Notes: generated by a model not told the origin, from the letters alone. Counted from the first letter of the stretch, positions 43,088-51,877 are shown. The stretch is 64,000 bases of DNA from Oscillospiraceae bacterium (GCA_018380115.1 JAGZUF010000013.1:17113-81112), one strand, 5' to 3'. Numbers and translations: made by a program.

Positions 43088-43786
43088 TTAAGGCTCTAGC
43101 AGGCTGCCCTCAGTGGAGATGACGGCCACCTGCCAGGGAATCAGTTTTCCGCTGGCCTGCAGGGCAGTTTTTGCGGCCTGCTCCAGCCCGCCGCAGCAGG
43201 GCACCTCCATACGTGCCACGGTGACGCTTTTTATGTCGTTCTCGCGCAGGATGGCGGTTAATTTTTCGGCATAGTCCGCGCCGTCCAGCTTGGGGCAGCC
43301 AATAAGCGTGATATGACGGCGCATAAAGCGGCGGTGAAAATCCGCATAGGCATAGGCGGTGCAGTCCGCCGCGACAAGAAGGTGCGCGCCGTGGAACCAG
43401 GGCGCGTTCACTGGGGCCAGCTTTATCTGCACTGGCCACTGTGCCAGTTGGCTTGACGGCGCCGCCATCGGTGCTTCAGGAGATGTCAAAGGCCTGTGCA
43501 GCGCCTTGGCGCGCGCGCCCGGGCACCCGCCGGCGGCTGGCGTGCGGTGCGCGGCCTGCGCCGCTTTTACGGCGGCTTCGTCATAGGCCGCGGCCTCGCG
43601 CTGAACAAAACGGATAGCGCCTGTGGGGCATGCGGGCAGACAATCGCCCAGGCCGTCACAGTAATCATCGCGCAGCAGCCTGGCCTTGCCGTCCACCATG
43701 CCGATAGCCCCTTCGTGGCACGCCGCCGCGCAGGCGCCGCAGCCATTGCATTTTTCTTCATCTATCTGAATGATTTTGCGTATCAT
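43088..43786 (-). CDS. Two-cluster ferredoxin-domain iron-sulfur protein
   Basis: The 232-residue protein has two 4Fe-4S motifs at the N-terminus: CNGCGACAAACHEGA and CDGLGDCLPACPTGA. A linker rich in Ala/Pro follows, then a domain with LIGCPKLDGADYAEKL and MEVPCCGGLEQAAK that may bind another metal or take part in thiol chemistry. Such proteins often accompany hybrid cluster protein under nitrosative stress, but hcp is not in this window. It is divergent from a Crp/Fnr regulator that probably activates it. Confidence 0.85.
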   Translation of the reverse strand: MIRKIIQIDEEKCNGCGACAAACHEGAIGMVDGKARLLRDDYCDGLGDCLPACPTGAIRFVQREAAAYDEAAVKAAQAAHRTPAAGGCPGARAKALHRPLTSPEAPMAAPSSQLAQWPVQIKLAPVNAPWFHGAHLLVAADCTAYAYADFHRRFMRRHITLIGCPKLDGADYAEKLTAILRENDIKSVTVARMEVPCCGGLEQAAKTALQASGKLIPWQVAVISTEGSLLEP

Positions 43787-43818
43787 ACTCGTATCCTCCC
43801 ACTTGATTTTTCTTTACA

Positions 43819-43865
43819 ATTATAGTACATTGAGCAGGGCCAATACTGTTTGAAATACAACAAAC
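43819..43865 (-). promoter_or_regulatory. Activator-type promoter and GTTTG-N8-CAAAC palindrome
   Basis: The minus-strand -10 TATAAT is at 43824-43819. No good -35 lies 16-18 bases upstream. The inverted repeat GTTTG (43848-43852)/CAAAC (43861-43865) is centred near -44 from the expected start, close to a Crp/Fnr class II position. It is also 12 bases before the start of the Crp/Fnr gene, allowing autocontrol. Confidence 0.58.
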
Positions 43866-43876
43866 GGAGAGAAAAT

Positions 43877-44533
43877 ATGGAAGAATATCTGTATACGCTG
43901 CAAAACACGGCGCTGTTTGCCGGGCTGCCGCCGCGGCAGCTGCGGGAGGCGCTGGCTTGTCTGGGGGCAAAGAAGCGCAGCTACGGCAAAGGGGAGGCCA
44001 TATTCCATGCGGGGCAGCGCATTTCCTGCATGGGAGTGCTTTTGTGCGGGCAGGTGCATATTCAGAGAGATGACTACTGGGGAAACCGCAGCCTGCTGGC
44101 GGAGATAAGCCCGGGCGAGCTGTTCGGAGAAGCCTACGCCGTGGGGGAAGAACCCATGTGCAACGATGTTGTGGCCTGCCGGGAGAGCACGGTGCTGCTG
44201 ATGGATGCAGACCGACTGCTTGCACCCTGCACGGCGGCCTGCGGGCTGCATGTGCAGCTTCTGCACCGTCTGTTTTCCATATTTGCGCAGAAAAACCGTG
44301 TATTGGCTCAGAAGCTGGGGTGCCTTTCACAGCGCACCACACGGGAAAAACTGCTGTACTATCTTTCCGAGCAGGCAGAAAAGGCGGGCGGGGAAAGTTT
44401 TTCAATTCCCTTTAATCGCCAGCAGCTGGCAGATTACCTCTCGGTGGACCGCAGCGCCATGTGTACAGAGCTGGGCCGCATGCGCCGCGATGGGCTGATA
44501 GATTTCAGGCGCAGCTGTTTTGTGCTGAAATAG
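43877..44533 (+). CDS. Crp/Fnr-family transcription regulator
   Basis: The 218-residue protein has a cyclic-nucleotide-type beta-roll (about 10-125) with GEAIFHAGQRI and LLAEISPGELFGEAYA, and a C-terminal winged helix with RQQLADYLSVDRSAMCTELGRMRRDG. There are Cys residues but no clear Fnr N-terminal cluster motif, so the ligand may be haem, redox or a small molecule. ATG 43877 follows ACGGAGAG. It is divergent from the iron-sulfur protein. Confidence 0.92.
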   Translation: MEEYLYTLQNTALFAGLPPRQLREALACLGAKKRSYGKGEAIFHAGQRISCMGVLLCGQVHIQRDDYWGNRSLLAEISPGELFGEAYAVGEEPMCNDVVACRESTVLLMDADRLLAPCTAACGLHVQLLHRLFSIFAQKNRVLAQKLGCLSQRTTREKLLYYLSEQAEKAGGESFSIPFNRQQLADYLSVDRSAMCTELGRMRRDGLIDFRRSCFVLK

Positions 44534-44677
44534 TCTGGCTGTGGCCGAGCTGTACGGATGAAAGCGGTGTGCCCCGGAAAGTATTTTCGGGGCTGTGCGA
44601 AGTATGCAGCCCTCCGAAAACACAGAGGAGACTTTTACCCTATGCAGGCGTGAACAAAAGTGTGAATAGAGGGCATG

Positions 44678-44713
44678 AAAAAGCCCGTGGAACTAACGTT
44701 CCACGGGCTTTTT
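44678..44713. terminator. Bidirectional terminator between crp-like gene and tRNA-Val
   Basis: A perfect 16-bp stem AAAAAGCCCGTGGAAC has a 4-base loop and A/T arms; it serves the minus-strand tRNA whose 3' end is 2 bases away. Confidence 0.9.
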
Positions 44714-44714
44714 G

Positions 44715-44791
<77 letters not shown>

Positions 44792-44860
44792 ACGGCGAAG
44801 GTAATTATAGCATGAATACGGGCATTTGTCCAGCCCTTCGAAAAAAATTTTTGAAAAGGC

Positions 44861-44912
44861 TTGACTTTTTTCTGAAAGAATGTATTATTGTGTTAGATGC
44901 TTAGTACAATAA
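44861..44912 (+). promoter_or_regulatory. Promoter and inverted-repeat operator of the GntR-ABC operon
   Basis: TTGACT (44861-44866) and TATTAT (44883-44888) have a 16-bp spacer. TTATTGT (44885-44891) and its complement ACAATAA (44906-44912) are separated by 14 bases and overlap the -10 and start, suiting autorepression by the YtrA-like GntR protein. Confidence 0.75.
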
Positions 44913-44932
44913 AACAAAAAGGAGGGCAGAAC

Positions 44933-45301
44933 ATGGCATGGGACATCCGGGCCGACAGGCCCGTATATTTACAGCTTGTAGAGCATTTGCAGACGGCGGT
45001 GGTAACGGGCGAATATCCGCCCGGCTCGCGCATCCCCCCCGTGCGGGAGCTTGCGGGCCAGGCGGGCGTAAACCCCAACACCATGCAGCGCGCCCTGGCA
45101 GAACTGGAAGCACAGGGCCTGGTGGAAACGCACCGCACCTCCGGGCGCACGGTGACGAAAAACGGGCAGGCTGTAGAGGAAATGAAGCAGGCCCTGGCGC
45201 GGGGCTGCGCAGGTGAATATGTAAAAAATATGGGGCGGCTGGGCATACCCCAGCCAGAGGCGGCCCGTATGGCCGCGGAATACAAGGAGGAATCTGTATG
45301 A
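44933..45301 (+). CDS. GntR-family regulator, YtrA subfamily
   Basis: The 122-residue short GntR protein has a winged helix DRPVYLQLVEHLQTAVVTGEYPPGSRIPPVRELAGQAGVNPNTMQRALAELEAQGLV and a short tail without a big effector domain, as in YtrA. ATG 44933 follows AAAAAGGAGGG. It overlaps the ABC ATPase by four bases. In relatives this regulator controls cell-envelope-antibiotic-responsive ABC genes. Confidence 0.92.
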   Translation: MAWDIRADRPVYLQLVEHLQTAVVTGEYPPGSRIPPVRELAGQAGVNPNTMQRALAELEAQGLVETHRTSGRTVTKNGQAVEEMKQALARGCAGEYVKNMGRLGIPQPEAARMAAEYKEESV

Positions 45302-46020
45302 ACGAGATACTGGCCTGTAAAGGCCTGGCAAAACGGTACGGCAAGGCCGCATATGTGCGGCCTGCGCTGGACGGGGTGGATATCTCCATTCCCGCCGGGC
45401 GTATCGTGGGCCTGCTGGGACCAAACGGCTCCGGCAAAACCACGCTTATCAAACTGGCGGCGGGCCTTCTGGCGCCCAGCGCGGGCACCATTGCCGTGTG
45501 CGGCCAGGCGCCTGGCCCGGCCACCAAGGCTATGACGGCATATCTACCCGACAAGCCTGCGCTTCCGCGCAGCCTGCGCGTGCGCGATGCTATGGAGCTG
45601 TACCGCGATTTCTTTGCCGATTTCAGCGAAGAGAAGGCCGGCGCCATGCTGGCGGACCTTTCTATCGGCCCGAGGGATAAGCTTTCAGCCATGAGCAAGG
45701 GCACGCTGGAAAAGCTGTACCTGGCCCTTACCATGAGCCGGAAGGCGAAGCTCTATTTGCTGGATGAGCCCATCGGCGGGGTAGACCCTGCCGCGCGGGA
45801 TTACATCCTTTCCACCATTATCCGCAATTATGCCGAGGACGCGGCGCTGGTGCTTTCTACGCACCTCATAGGCGACATTGAAAATGTGCTGGACGACGCG
45901 CTGTTTTTGCAGAACGGCCGTGTGGCGCTGGCCGGCAGTGTAGATGCGCTGCGGGCAGAAAACGGCAAGAGTGTGGACGCATTGTTCCGGGAGGTATTCA
46001 AATGTTCGGGAAATTACTGA
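45298..46020 (+). CDS. ABC transporter ATP-binding protein (YtrB-like)
   Basis: The 240-residue protein has Walker A GPNGSGKTT, signature-like AMSKGTLEK, Walker B LYLLDEPIGGVDP and switch His in STHLIGDIE. The short YtrB-type ATPase follows a GntR gene. It overlaps the permease start by 19 bases. Confidence 0.93.
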   Translation: MNEILACKGLAKRYGKAAYVRPALDGVDISIPAGRIVGLLGPNGSGKTTLIKLAAGLLAPSAGTIAVCGQAPGPATKAMTAYLPDKPALPRSLRVRDAMELYRDFFADFSEEKAGAMLADLSIGPRDKLSAMSKGTLEKLYLALTMSRKAKLYLLDEPIGGVDPAARDYILSTIIRNYAEDAALVLSTHLIGDIENVLDDALFLQNGRVALAGSVDALRAENGKSVDALFREVFKCSGNY

Positions 46021-46853
46021 AGCATGAATTCAAGGCTACAGGCCGTACCCTGGGGCCCCTGTACGGCGGGTTTGTGGCGCTGGTGCTGGCGGCGTGCGGT
46101 ATGCTGTGGCTGACATGGCAGTTTGGCGAGGTGAAGGTGGGCCTTGGCACAGTGAAAGTGGAGACCGGCACAATTCTTGGCGCGCTTTCCGGCGTGCTTA
46201 CACTGGTGGCTGTGTTCGCCATGATGGCCATTGTCATTGTCACCGAGGTGCTTATCATCATGCGCTTTTACCGTCTTTTGGGCGACGACGGGTATTTCTG
46301 GTTCTCGCTGCCCGTCACCCCGGCGCAGCACATGGCAGTTAAGCTTATTGCTGCCATGGTGTGGTCTGTGGCAAGCCTGGCATTGTTCGTGGGCGGCATT
46401 TTCGCGTTCGTACTGGTAGCCAACGGCATGGAGGGCGGTGCCGCTCTGGCAGAGCTGTGGGCTGCAGTGCGCACCTTCCCCTATATGACGCCTGCGTTTG
46501 GTTTCGTCGCGCTGCTGGTGCTGGCAGGGCTGATAGCCATGGCCGCAAGCTGCCTGCAGGTGCAGCTTGCCTGTGCACTGGGCATGCAGTGGCCGCAAAG
46601 CCGCCTTGGCGCCAGTATCGGCATGTATGTGCTGATCAGCGTGGTGCTGCAGATTTTGTGGACGGTGGCAACGGTGGGCGGCGGCCTGTTCCTGTTTGTC
46701 AGTACACCGCACATCACGACGCTCACCACTTTGGACGCATACCGCATCCCTGTGATGGTTGTGGGCATATTCTGCCTCCTGAATCTTATCCTTTGCGCCG
46801 TTTACTTTGCCGCGACGCGCTGGCTTTTGACGAAACGGCTGAACCTGGCATAA
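46002..46853 (+). CDS. ABC-2-like membrane permease of the YtrA-type operon
   Basis: The 283-residue protein has six hydrophobic segments and starts MFGKLLKHEFKATGRTL, typical of these permeases. The long reading overlap with the ATPase means coupled translation. The substrate is unknown; operons of this type usually respond to cell-wall-active peptides. Confidence 0.85.
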   Translation: MFGKLLKHEFKATGRTLGPLYGGFVALVLAACGMLWLTWQFGEVKVGLGTVKVETGTILGALSGVLTLVAVFAMMAIVIVTEVLIIMRFYRLLGDDGYFWFSLPVTPAQHMAVKLIAAMVWSVASLALFVGGIFAFVLVANGMEGGAALAELWAAVRTFPYMTPAFGFVALLVLAGLIAMAASCLQVQLACALGMQWPQSRLGASIGMYVLISVVLQILWTVATVGGGLFLFVSTPHITTLTTLDAYRIPVMVVGIFCLLNLILCAVYFAATRWLLTKRLNLA

Positions 46854-46881
46854 CAGCTTCCCCAAAAAGAGGTTGAAATGT

Positions 46882-47043
46882 ATGGAACGAACACAGAAAA
46901 AGCATTTTATCTGCCTGACTGCGGCAAGCCTGTGCTTTGCAGCGGGTATAGGCAGCGGCAGCGGGGCCTTTTTCGGCATGGGCTGTGCCTGCCTTGCGCT
47001 GGGCCTGCAGGCCCTTGCTGCAAAGGAGGGGCATATATGCTGA
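46882..47043 (+). CDS. Small membrane protein 1 of the GntR-ABC operon
   Basis: A 53-residue frame begins MERTQKKHFICLTAASLCFAAG: basic N-terminus then a hydrophobic span to about residue 45. It has an AAAGAGG-type site eleven bases upstream and its 3' end overlaps the next small gene by seven bases. An overlapping alternative frame from 46878 reads into the second small gene but is less hydrophobic, so this frame is preferred. Confidence 0.55.
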   Translation: MERTQKKHFICLTAASLCFAAGIGSGSGAFFGMGCACLALGLQALAAKEGHIC

Positions 47044-47168
47044 CAGCAGCCCGTTTCTTTGCAGCCATGGGCGCAGCAGTGGTGGTGTTTTTGCAGGCTA
47101 TCGGCACCTATGATACCCCTTTGTGGCGTCTGGTGGGCGCCGTGGCGGGCACCGCGCTGGGCCTGTGA
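47037..47168 (+). CDS. Small membrane protein 2 of the GntR-ABC operon
   Basis: A 43-residue frame begins MLTAARFFAAMGAAVVVF, a single hydrophobic helix followed by a short second one. A perfect AAAGGAGG sits seven bases before the ATG and overlaps the end of the previous gene. Function unknown. Confidence 0.6.
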   Translation: MLTAARFFAAMGAAVVVFLQAIGTYDTPLWRLVGAVAGTALGL

Positions 47169-47243
47169 TGCTTGCACGGCCGCGCCGCAAGTGTTATACT
47201 TTCGGAAAAGCCGCCCCGGCGGCAGAACAAAGGAGATACAGAG

Positions 47244-47456
47244 ATGGAACAGATGAAGTATGTGTGCCCCAAATGCGGCAACACGCAGTATGAAAGCGAC
47301 CAGTTCCAGGCCACGGGCGGGAACTTTGCCAAAATATTCGACGTGCAGAATAAAAAGTTCATCACCATAAGCTGTACGCGCTGCGGCTATACCGAGCTTT
47401 ACCGGGGAAAGACAGATGATGGCTGGGACGTGCTGGATTTTCTGGTGGGCGGCTGA
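47244..47456 (+). CDS. Zinc-ribbon protein (DUF2082-like)
   Basis: The 70-residue protein has CPKCG near the N-terminus and CTRCGYTELY in the second half, a compact zinc ribbon of the nucleic-acid-binding DUF2082 group. AAAGGAGA precedes ATG 47244. A terminator follows, so it is the last gene of its transcript. Confidence 0.85.
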   Translation: MEQMKYVCPKCGNTQYESDQFQATGGNFAKIFDVQNKKFITISCTRCGYTELYRGKTDDGWDVLDFLVGG

Positions 47457-47474
47457 GACGCTGGCTTTCTGTAT

Positions 47475-47511
47475 GCAAAAGCCCCCTGTGCATTGCACAG
47501 GGGGCTTTTGC
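47475..47511. terminator. Terminator after zinc-ribbon gene
   Basis: A near-perfect palindrome GCAAAAGCCCCCTGTGCA and complement gives an 18-bp stem; A- and T-runs are inside both arms, so both directions are possible for the converging genes. Confidence 0.85.
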
Positions 47512-47537
47512 GGATGAAAATGACTGGCCGAAGCGCA

Positions 47538-48281
47538 CTAAAACCTCAAAAACACATATTCCGTTTCGCTGGAGCGGGCGGGGCAAAAGCGGTAGCCCTG
47601 CTCGCAAAAGGCGCTTAGCTGTGCGGGGCTGTGCACGCTGTTTTCCGCCATCCAGCGCACCATGGCGCCGCGGGCCATTTTTACATACACGCCCTTTTCC
47701 ACCACCTTTTCGCCGGAAAGCTGGCCGAACACGCACTTGATGCACCGGGTGCCGGGCGGCAGATGGCGGCGCACGGCGCGGGCATATTCGCCCGAGGCGA
47801 GGTCTATCAGAAGGCTTTCTCCCTCCAGCACCTGCCGCGCCAGACGCTCGCCCCAGAATTCGTACAGGTCTTTGCCGCGCGGCGTGCACAGCCTGGCCTG
47901 CATCTCAAGGCGGTACGGCGCCACGGCGTCCAGAGGGCGCAACACGCCGTACAGGCCGGAGAGGATGCGCACATGCCTTTGCACGTAATCAAAATATCCC
48001 GTTTCGAACACCTGCGGGGCCATGTATTTGTACTGGATGCCGTCGTATGCCAGCAGTGCCGGCGTGGCCGCACGCGCGGGCTGCAGGCGGGCATACTGCT
48101 CAAAGGCGCGCTTTGCCAGCGCGTCTGAACAGCCCATCACGCGGCGGAACGCCTCATACGGCATTTCGCGCAGCACACCTGCCAGATATTCCGCATCGGC
48201 CAGAAAGGCAGGCATGCCCGCCGGGGGCAGGGTGTCGGCGTCCACCACCATGTTTTTTGCGGGTGAGATGATAACCTTCAT
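47538..48281 (-). CDS. yaaA: Peroxide stress protein YaaA
   Basis: The 247-residue DUF328 protein starts MKVIISPAKNMVVD; KARPLDAV-like region VLRPLDAVAPYRLEM, LYEFWGE and LIDLASGEYARAV match YaaA, which limits free iron and DNA damage during H2O2 stress. Start 48281 has GAGG eight bases upstream; the longer frame is rejected. It starts 11 bases after the GDPD stop. Confidence 0.92.
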   Translation of the reverse strand: MKVIISPAKNMVVDADTLPPAGMPAFLADAEYLAGVLREMPYEAFRRVMGCSDALAKRAFEQYARLQPARAATPALLAYDGIQYKYMAPQVFETGYFDYVQRHVRILSGLYGVLRPLDAVAPYRLEMQARLCTPRGKDLYEFWGERLARQVLEGESLLIDLASGEYARAVRRHLPPGTRCIKCVFGQLSGEKVVEKGVYVKMARGAMVRWMAENSVHSPAQLSAFCEQGYRFCPARSSETEYVFLRF

Positions 48282-48291
48282 GTGAGCGGCC

Positions 48292-49122
48292 TCATTTATA
48301 TTTGGGCTTCGGGGCATAATGCTCGAAAATCACCGCATCGTAATACTCCTCCAGTGCGGCGGCATCGTCGCCGGGCTTGGCCGTCCAATATACAGGCATG
48401 GCGCCGCAGGCCTCGGCAAAGCGGGCCAGAGCCGTCTTCCGGCCCGGCCCGTGCGCGATAAACTGGGGCCGCGCAATGACATTGGAAAGCAGGTTGCCCG
48501 CAATGAAATCCAGCACAGGGCGGCCGGAGCCAAGCGCGCGCGGTGAATCGGTGAGCTGGCCGCGCAGAATGTCAGGTGCGTTTTTGCGAAACCAGGCCAC
48601 GATGCGCGCGTCGAAGCTTTCTACACAGAAGGCGCCGCCGTACTGCTTTTGATAAGCGCGCATCAGGGCAAGGCCTTTCCGGCACAGCTCTTCATTGCGC
48701 GGGCCTGTTTTCAGTTCGATAATGATGGGGGCCTTGCCTGCCACGGTATCGAACACCTCAGTCAGAAGCGGCATGCGCTCGGCTGTGCCGGCAAGCGGCA
48801 TTTCGCGCAGGCGGGCCAGCGGAAAGGCGTCCACGCGCCCGCCTATGCCGCACATGCGCGCCAGCGTGTCGTCGTGGAACACCACCACCTCGCCGTCCAG
48901 GGAAAGCTGGATGTCCAGCTCCATTCCATAGCCCTTTTCCGCGGCGGCGGCAAAGGCGGGCAGGCTGTTTTCCGGCACGCTTTGGTCCTGTGCATACAGG
49001 CCGCGGTGCGCATGGTTCACGCCGTAAAAGGGCGCCGCCTGCGCGGCGGAAAGGCGCCCCGGCTTTACGCAGAACCATATCAGCAGCAATAGGACGCCGA
49101 TACACCATATCAAAAGCTCCAT
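48292..49122 (-). CDS. Glycerophosphodiester phosphodiesterase family protein
   Basis: The 276-residue protein has an N-terminal hydrophobic anchor LLIWCIGVLLLLIWFCV, then a GDPD TIM barrel with AHRGLYAQDQSVPENSLPAF (catalytic His), MELDIQLSLDGEVVVFHDDTL and IIELKTG. Membrane-anchored, it probably acts outside the cell on glycerophosphodiesters or teichoic-type polymers. GGGGGAA precedes ATG 49122. Confidence 0.92.
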   Translation of the reverse strand: MELLIWCIGVLLLLIWFCVKPGRLSAAQAAPFYGVNHAHRGLYAQDQSVPENSLPAFAAAAEKGYGMELDIQLSLDGEVVVFHDDTLARMCGIGGRVDAFPLARLREMPLAGTAERMPLLTEVFDTVAGKAPIIIELKTGPRNEELCRKGLALMRAYQKQYGGAFCVESFDARIVAWFRKNAPDILRGQLTDSPRALGSGRPVLDFIAGNLLSNVIARPQFIAHGPGRKTALARFAEACGAMPVYWTAKPGDDAAALEEYYDAVIFEHYAPKPKYK

Positions 49123-49408
49123 ATCTGTTCCCCCACATCCTGTCAAGGTGCGGCGCCGCTGGGCCCGCAGCCCTCTGGTACCGCTTTGCCTCCCTATTGT
49201 ACAGCCGTATTGCGGCCGGGTAAAGCATTTTCTTTTACAAATTCGGGGAAATCGGGTGCATTTTCACAATTTAGACATATCGAACAGGTAGTATTAGGAT
49301 GCGGAAAAAAACGGCGTGTGCACCGGGCACCAGGCGAGCTGTGCGGCGCGCTGCTTTTCTGCCTGGATACACAACGGCCGGGACACCGGCAGCAGGGAGG
49401 GTTTCGCC

Positions 49409-50095
49409 ATGGCAAAAATACTTATCGCGGACGATGAGCCGCGTATTCGTGAATTGATTCAGGAGCATCTGGAGCATGAGGGCTACCAGTGTACCCAGGC
49501 GTCGGACGGCGCGGCGGCGCTGGCTGCAGTGGCTGCGGGCGGTGTAGACCTTGTAATACTGGACGTGATGATGCCGTTCATGGACGGCATGACATGCCTG
49601 AAGGAGATGCGCCTGCGTGGGCTGGACGTGCCTGTTATCATTCTCACTGCGCGCGGCGAGGAGTATGATAAGCTGGAGGGCCTTGGCGCAGGGGCAGACG
49701 ACTATGTGGTAAAGCCGTTTTCCCCGCGCGAGCTTGTGGCCCGTGTGCGCGCCGTGCTGGCGCGCACCATGCGGCGCGACGGCCAGAACGCAGGAAGCTT
49801 TGCCTTCGGCGGCCTTGTGATAGATACGGCCAGCCACACCGTCACCATAGACGGCGCGGCTGTGGCCTTGACGCCGAAGGAGTTTGACCTGCTGGTGTTT
49901 CTGGCCGCGCACAAGGGCATTGCCCTCAGCCGTGAAAAAATTTTGCAGCAAGTGTGGAATTACGACTATTTCGGGGAAGACCGCACGGTGGACACCCATG
50001 TGAAAATGCTGCGCGGCCATTTGGGCAAATACCGCGATTTTATTACCACTGTGTGGGGCGTGGGCTATAAATTTGAGCCGAAGGCAGGCGTATGA
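49409..50095 (+). CDS. OmpR-family response regulator
   Basis: The 228-residue protein has receiver motifs IADDEPR, phosphoacceptor LVILDVMMPFMDGM, ILTARGEE and DDYVVKPF, and a winged-helix domain with LTPKEFDLLVFLAAHKGIALSREKIL and RTVDTHVKMLRGHLG. AGCAGGGAGGG precedes ATG 49409. It overlaps its kinase by four bases. Confidence 0.96.
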   Translation: MAKILIADDEPRIRELIQEHLEHEGYQCTQASDGAAALAAVAAGGVDLVILDVMMPFMDGMTCLKEMRLRGLDVPVIILTARGEEYDKLEGLGAGADDYVVKPFSPRELVARVRAVLARTMRRDGQNAGSFAFGGLVIDTASHTVTIDGAAVALTPKEFDLLVFLAAHKGIALSREKILQQVWNYDYFGEDRTVDTHVKMLRGHLGKYRDFITTVWGVGYKFEPKAGV

Positions 50096-51621
50096 CACCG
50101 CAGAAGGAGCATGCGGCAAAGCGCCCGCGCCCGCCCAGGAGCTGGAGCATGCGCGCCAAACTGATGGGCTTTATTGTGCTGATGGTGGCCGTGCTGCTGG
50201 GGCTCGTATGGTTTTTGGGCGTGCGCTCGCTGGGTACATTTTATGAAGTGGGCGTGCGGCGCGAGCTGACGCGCACGCTGAACGCTTTCTGCACTGTGCT
50301 GGACAAAGCGGGCCTGCCGGGCGAGGCGGGCTATGACGATGCCGCCCTTTTGGCGGGGCTGGAGGAGAACACAGGACTTCTGGCAGGAAAATGCTTTGAA
50401 GTAGCGGACGCCTCGGGCCGTCTTGTGCTGCACTTCCATGCACTTCAGACAGGCGAATGCCTTATCCACCCCTCTTACTTTCAGGCGTTTGGAGAAAAAA
50501 GCGAGCCCGCTTGGAACAGCGAATATGCCCAGGCGCTGCGCGCTTCCGTGCGCCAGAAGGGCGAAGTGCGTTTTATTCTGACGGACCAGACCAGCGCCCA
50601 GCGCCAGATGGTGATGGGACAGCGCCTTGCAGGCGGCGGCAGCGTCATTGTCTCTACAGACCTTGAGCGCATCGAGCAGGCGCGCGGTGTTATCAGCATG
50701 CAGCTTCCCGTCATTGCAGCTGTCACACTGTGTGCGGGTATATTGGGGGCTTTTTTGTTCAGCCGGTGGTTTGCCCGGCCCATCACCGAGCTTTCAGGTG
50801 CGGCGCGGCGTGTGGCAAAAGGGGATTATTCCGCGCGTGTCACCCCGCGCGGGCACGATGAATTGGCTGTGCTTGCGCAGGATTTCAATACCATGACGCG
50901 GGAGGTGGCGCGTTCTAACGAGTTGCAGCGGGACTTGCTCGCCAACATCAGCCATGACCTGCGCACGCCGCTGACGCTTATTAAAGGCTATGCCGAAACG
51001 GTGCGGGACCTGACCGGCGCCGACGCCGAAAAGCGGACCGCGCAGATGGACGTTATCATCGACGAGACCGACCGCCTGTCCGGCCTTGTGAACAGCGTGC
51101 TGGAGCTTTCGAAGGTGTCCAGCGGCGCGGAAAAATTGGCGCCTGTGCGCTTTGACATTGCGCAGCTTTGCGAGGAAGTGGCAGAGCGCTATGAGGATGC
51201 TTGCACCAAGGCGGGATTCCATTTGGCTGTGCAGGCGGATACGCCCTGCGATATCATGGCAGACCCGGAGGCTCTGAGCCGCGTTGTGCACAACTTTTTA
51301 GCCAATGCAATGCACCATGTGGGGGCGGACGGCTACCTTGCGCTGCGTGTGCTGCCGAAAGACGGCGGCGCGCGTGTGGAGGTGGAAGACCACGGCGCGG
51401 GCATCCCGAAGGAAGACCTGCCCTATATCTTTGACAAATACTACCGCTCGCGCGCAGACGCGGGCAAGCAGGGCTCCGGGCTGGGGCTTTCTATCTGCAA
51501 GGCCATTCTGGTGCGCCACGGCTTTGCCTTTGGCGCACAGAGCGAGGTGGGCCGGGGCAGTTTGTTCTGGTTCGAGGCGCCCGGCGCGCCGAAGCAGGAG
51601 CGGCAGGATAAAGAACAATAA
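50092..51621 (+). CDS. Sensor histidine kinase
   Basis: The 509-residue kinase has a transmembrane helix about 24-44, an extracytoplasmic domain, a second helix about 203-223, a HAMP (FSRWFARPITELSGAARRVAKGDYSARV), phosphoacceptor ISHDLRTPLTLIKGYAETV, N-box NFLANAMHH and GSGLGLSICKAIL. It is cognate to the adjacent response regulator. The downstream cotJ operon is behind a terminator, so a link to sporulation is not implied. Confidence 0.95.
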   Translation: MTPQKEHAAKRPRPPRSWSMRAKLMGFIVLMVAVLLGLVWFLGVRSLGTFYEVGVRRELTRTLNAFCTVLDKAGLPGEAGYDDAALLAGLEENTGLLAGKCFEVADASGRLVLHFHALQTGECLIHPSYFQAFGEKSEPAWNSEYAQALRASVRQKGEVRFILTDQTSAQRQMVMGQRLAGGGSVIVSTDLERIEQARGVISMQLPVIAAVTLCAGILGAFLFSRWFARPITELSGAARRVAKGDYSARVTPRGHDELAVLAQDFNTMTREVARSNELQRDLLANISHDLRTPLTLIKGYAETVRDLTGADAEKRTAQMDVIIDETDRLSGLVNSVLELSKVSSGAEKLAPVRFDIAQLCEEVAERYEDACTKAGFHLAVQADTPCDIMADPEALSRVVHNFLANAMHHVGADGYLALRVLPKDGGARVEVEDHGAGIPKEDLPYIFDKYYRSRADAGKQGSGLGLSICKAILVRHGFAFGAQSEVGRGSLFWFEAPGAPKQERQDKEQ

Positions 51622-51684
51622 AAAAGCGATGCACAGAAGCTGCACCAGGCAGAAAAATAACCGTTTTTGCCCAGTGCTGGCCAT

Positions 51685-51717
51685 GGCGCCCGAAAAAATT
51701 TTCGGGCGCCTTTTTTT
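51685..51717 (+). terminator. Terminator of the two-component operon
   Basis: GGCGCCCGAAAA and its complement have a 2-base centre and are followed by seven T residues. Confidence 0.88.
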
Positions 51718-51797
51718 GTTTCCAAAGCGTTTGGCAGGCCCAAAGAAAACATTTGAACGCCCGTGCCCGGCTTAGGCTGTGCGGTATCGGTAGCGCA

Positions 51798-51851
51798 CCC
51801 CTCTGCGGGCGAATAGCATACGGCAGAGGGGACCTGCCCCCCTCTGTATGC
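51798..51851 (+). promoter_or_regulatory. cotJ leader with two mutually exclusive hairpins
   Basis: GCAGAGGGG (51823-51831) can pair with CCCCTCTGC at 51798-51806 (9 bp) or with CCCCTCTG at 51839-51846. The second pairing is extended by GCATA (51816-51820) with TATGC (51847-51851). It ends 11 bases before the cotJA ribosome site AAAGGAG. No clear SigE or SigK promoter was found between the upstream terminator and this element. Confidence 0.55.
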
Positions 51852-51877
51852 TAGAAGAAAGAAAGGAGTTTTGCAGC

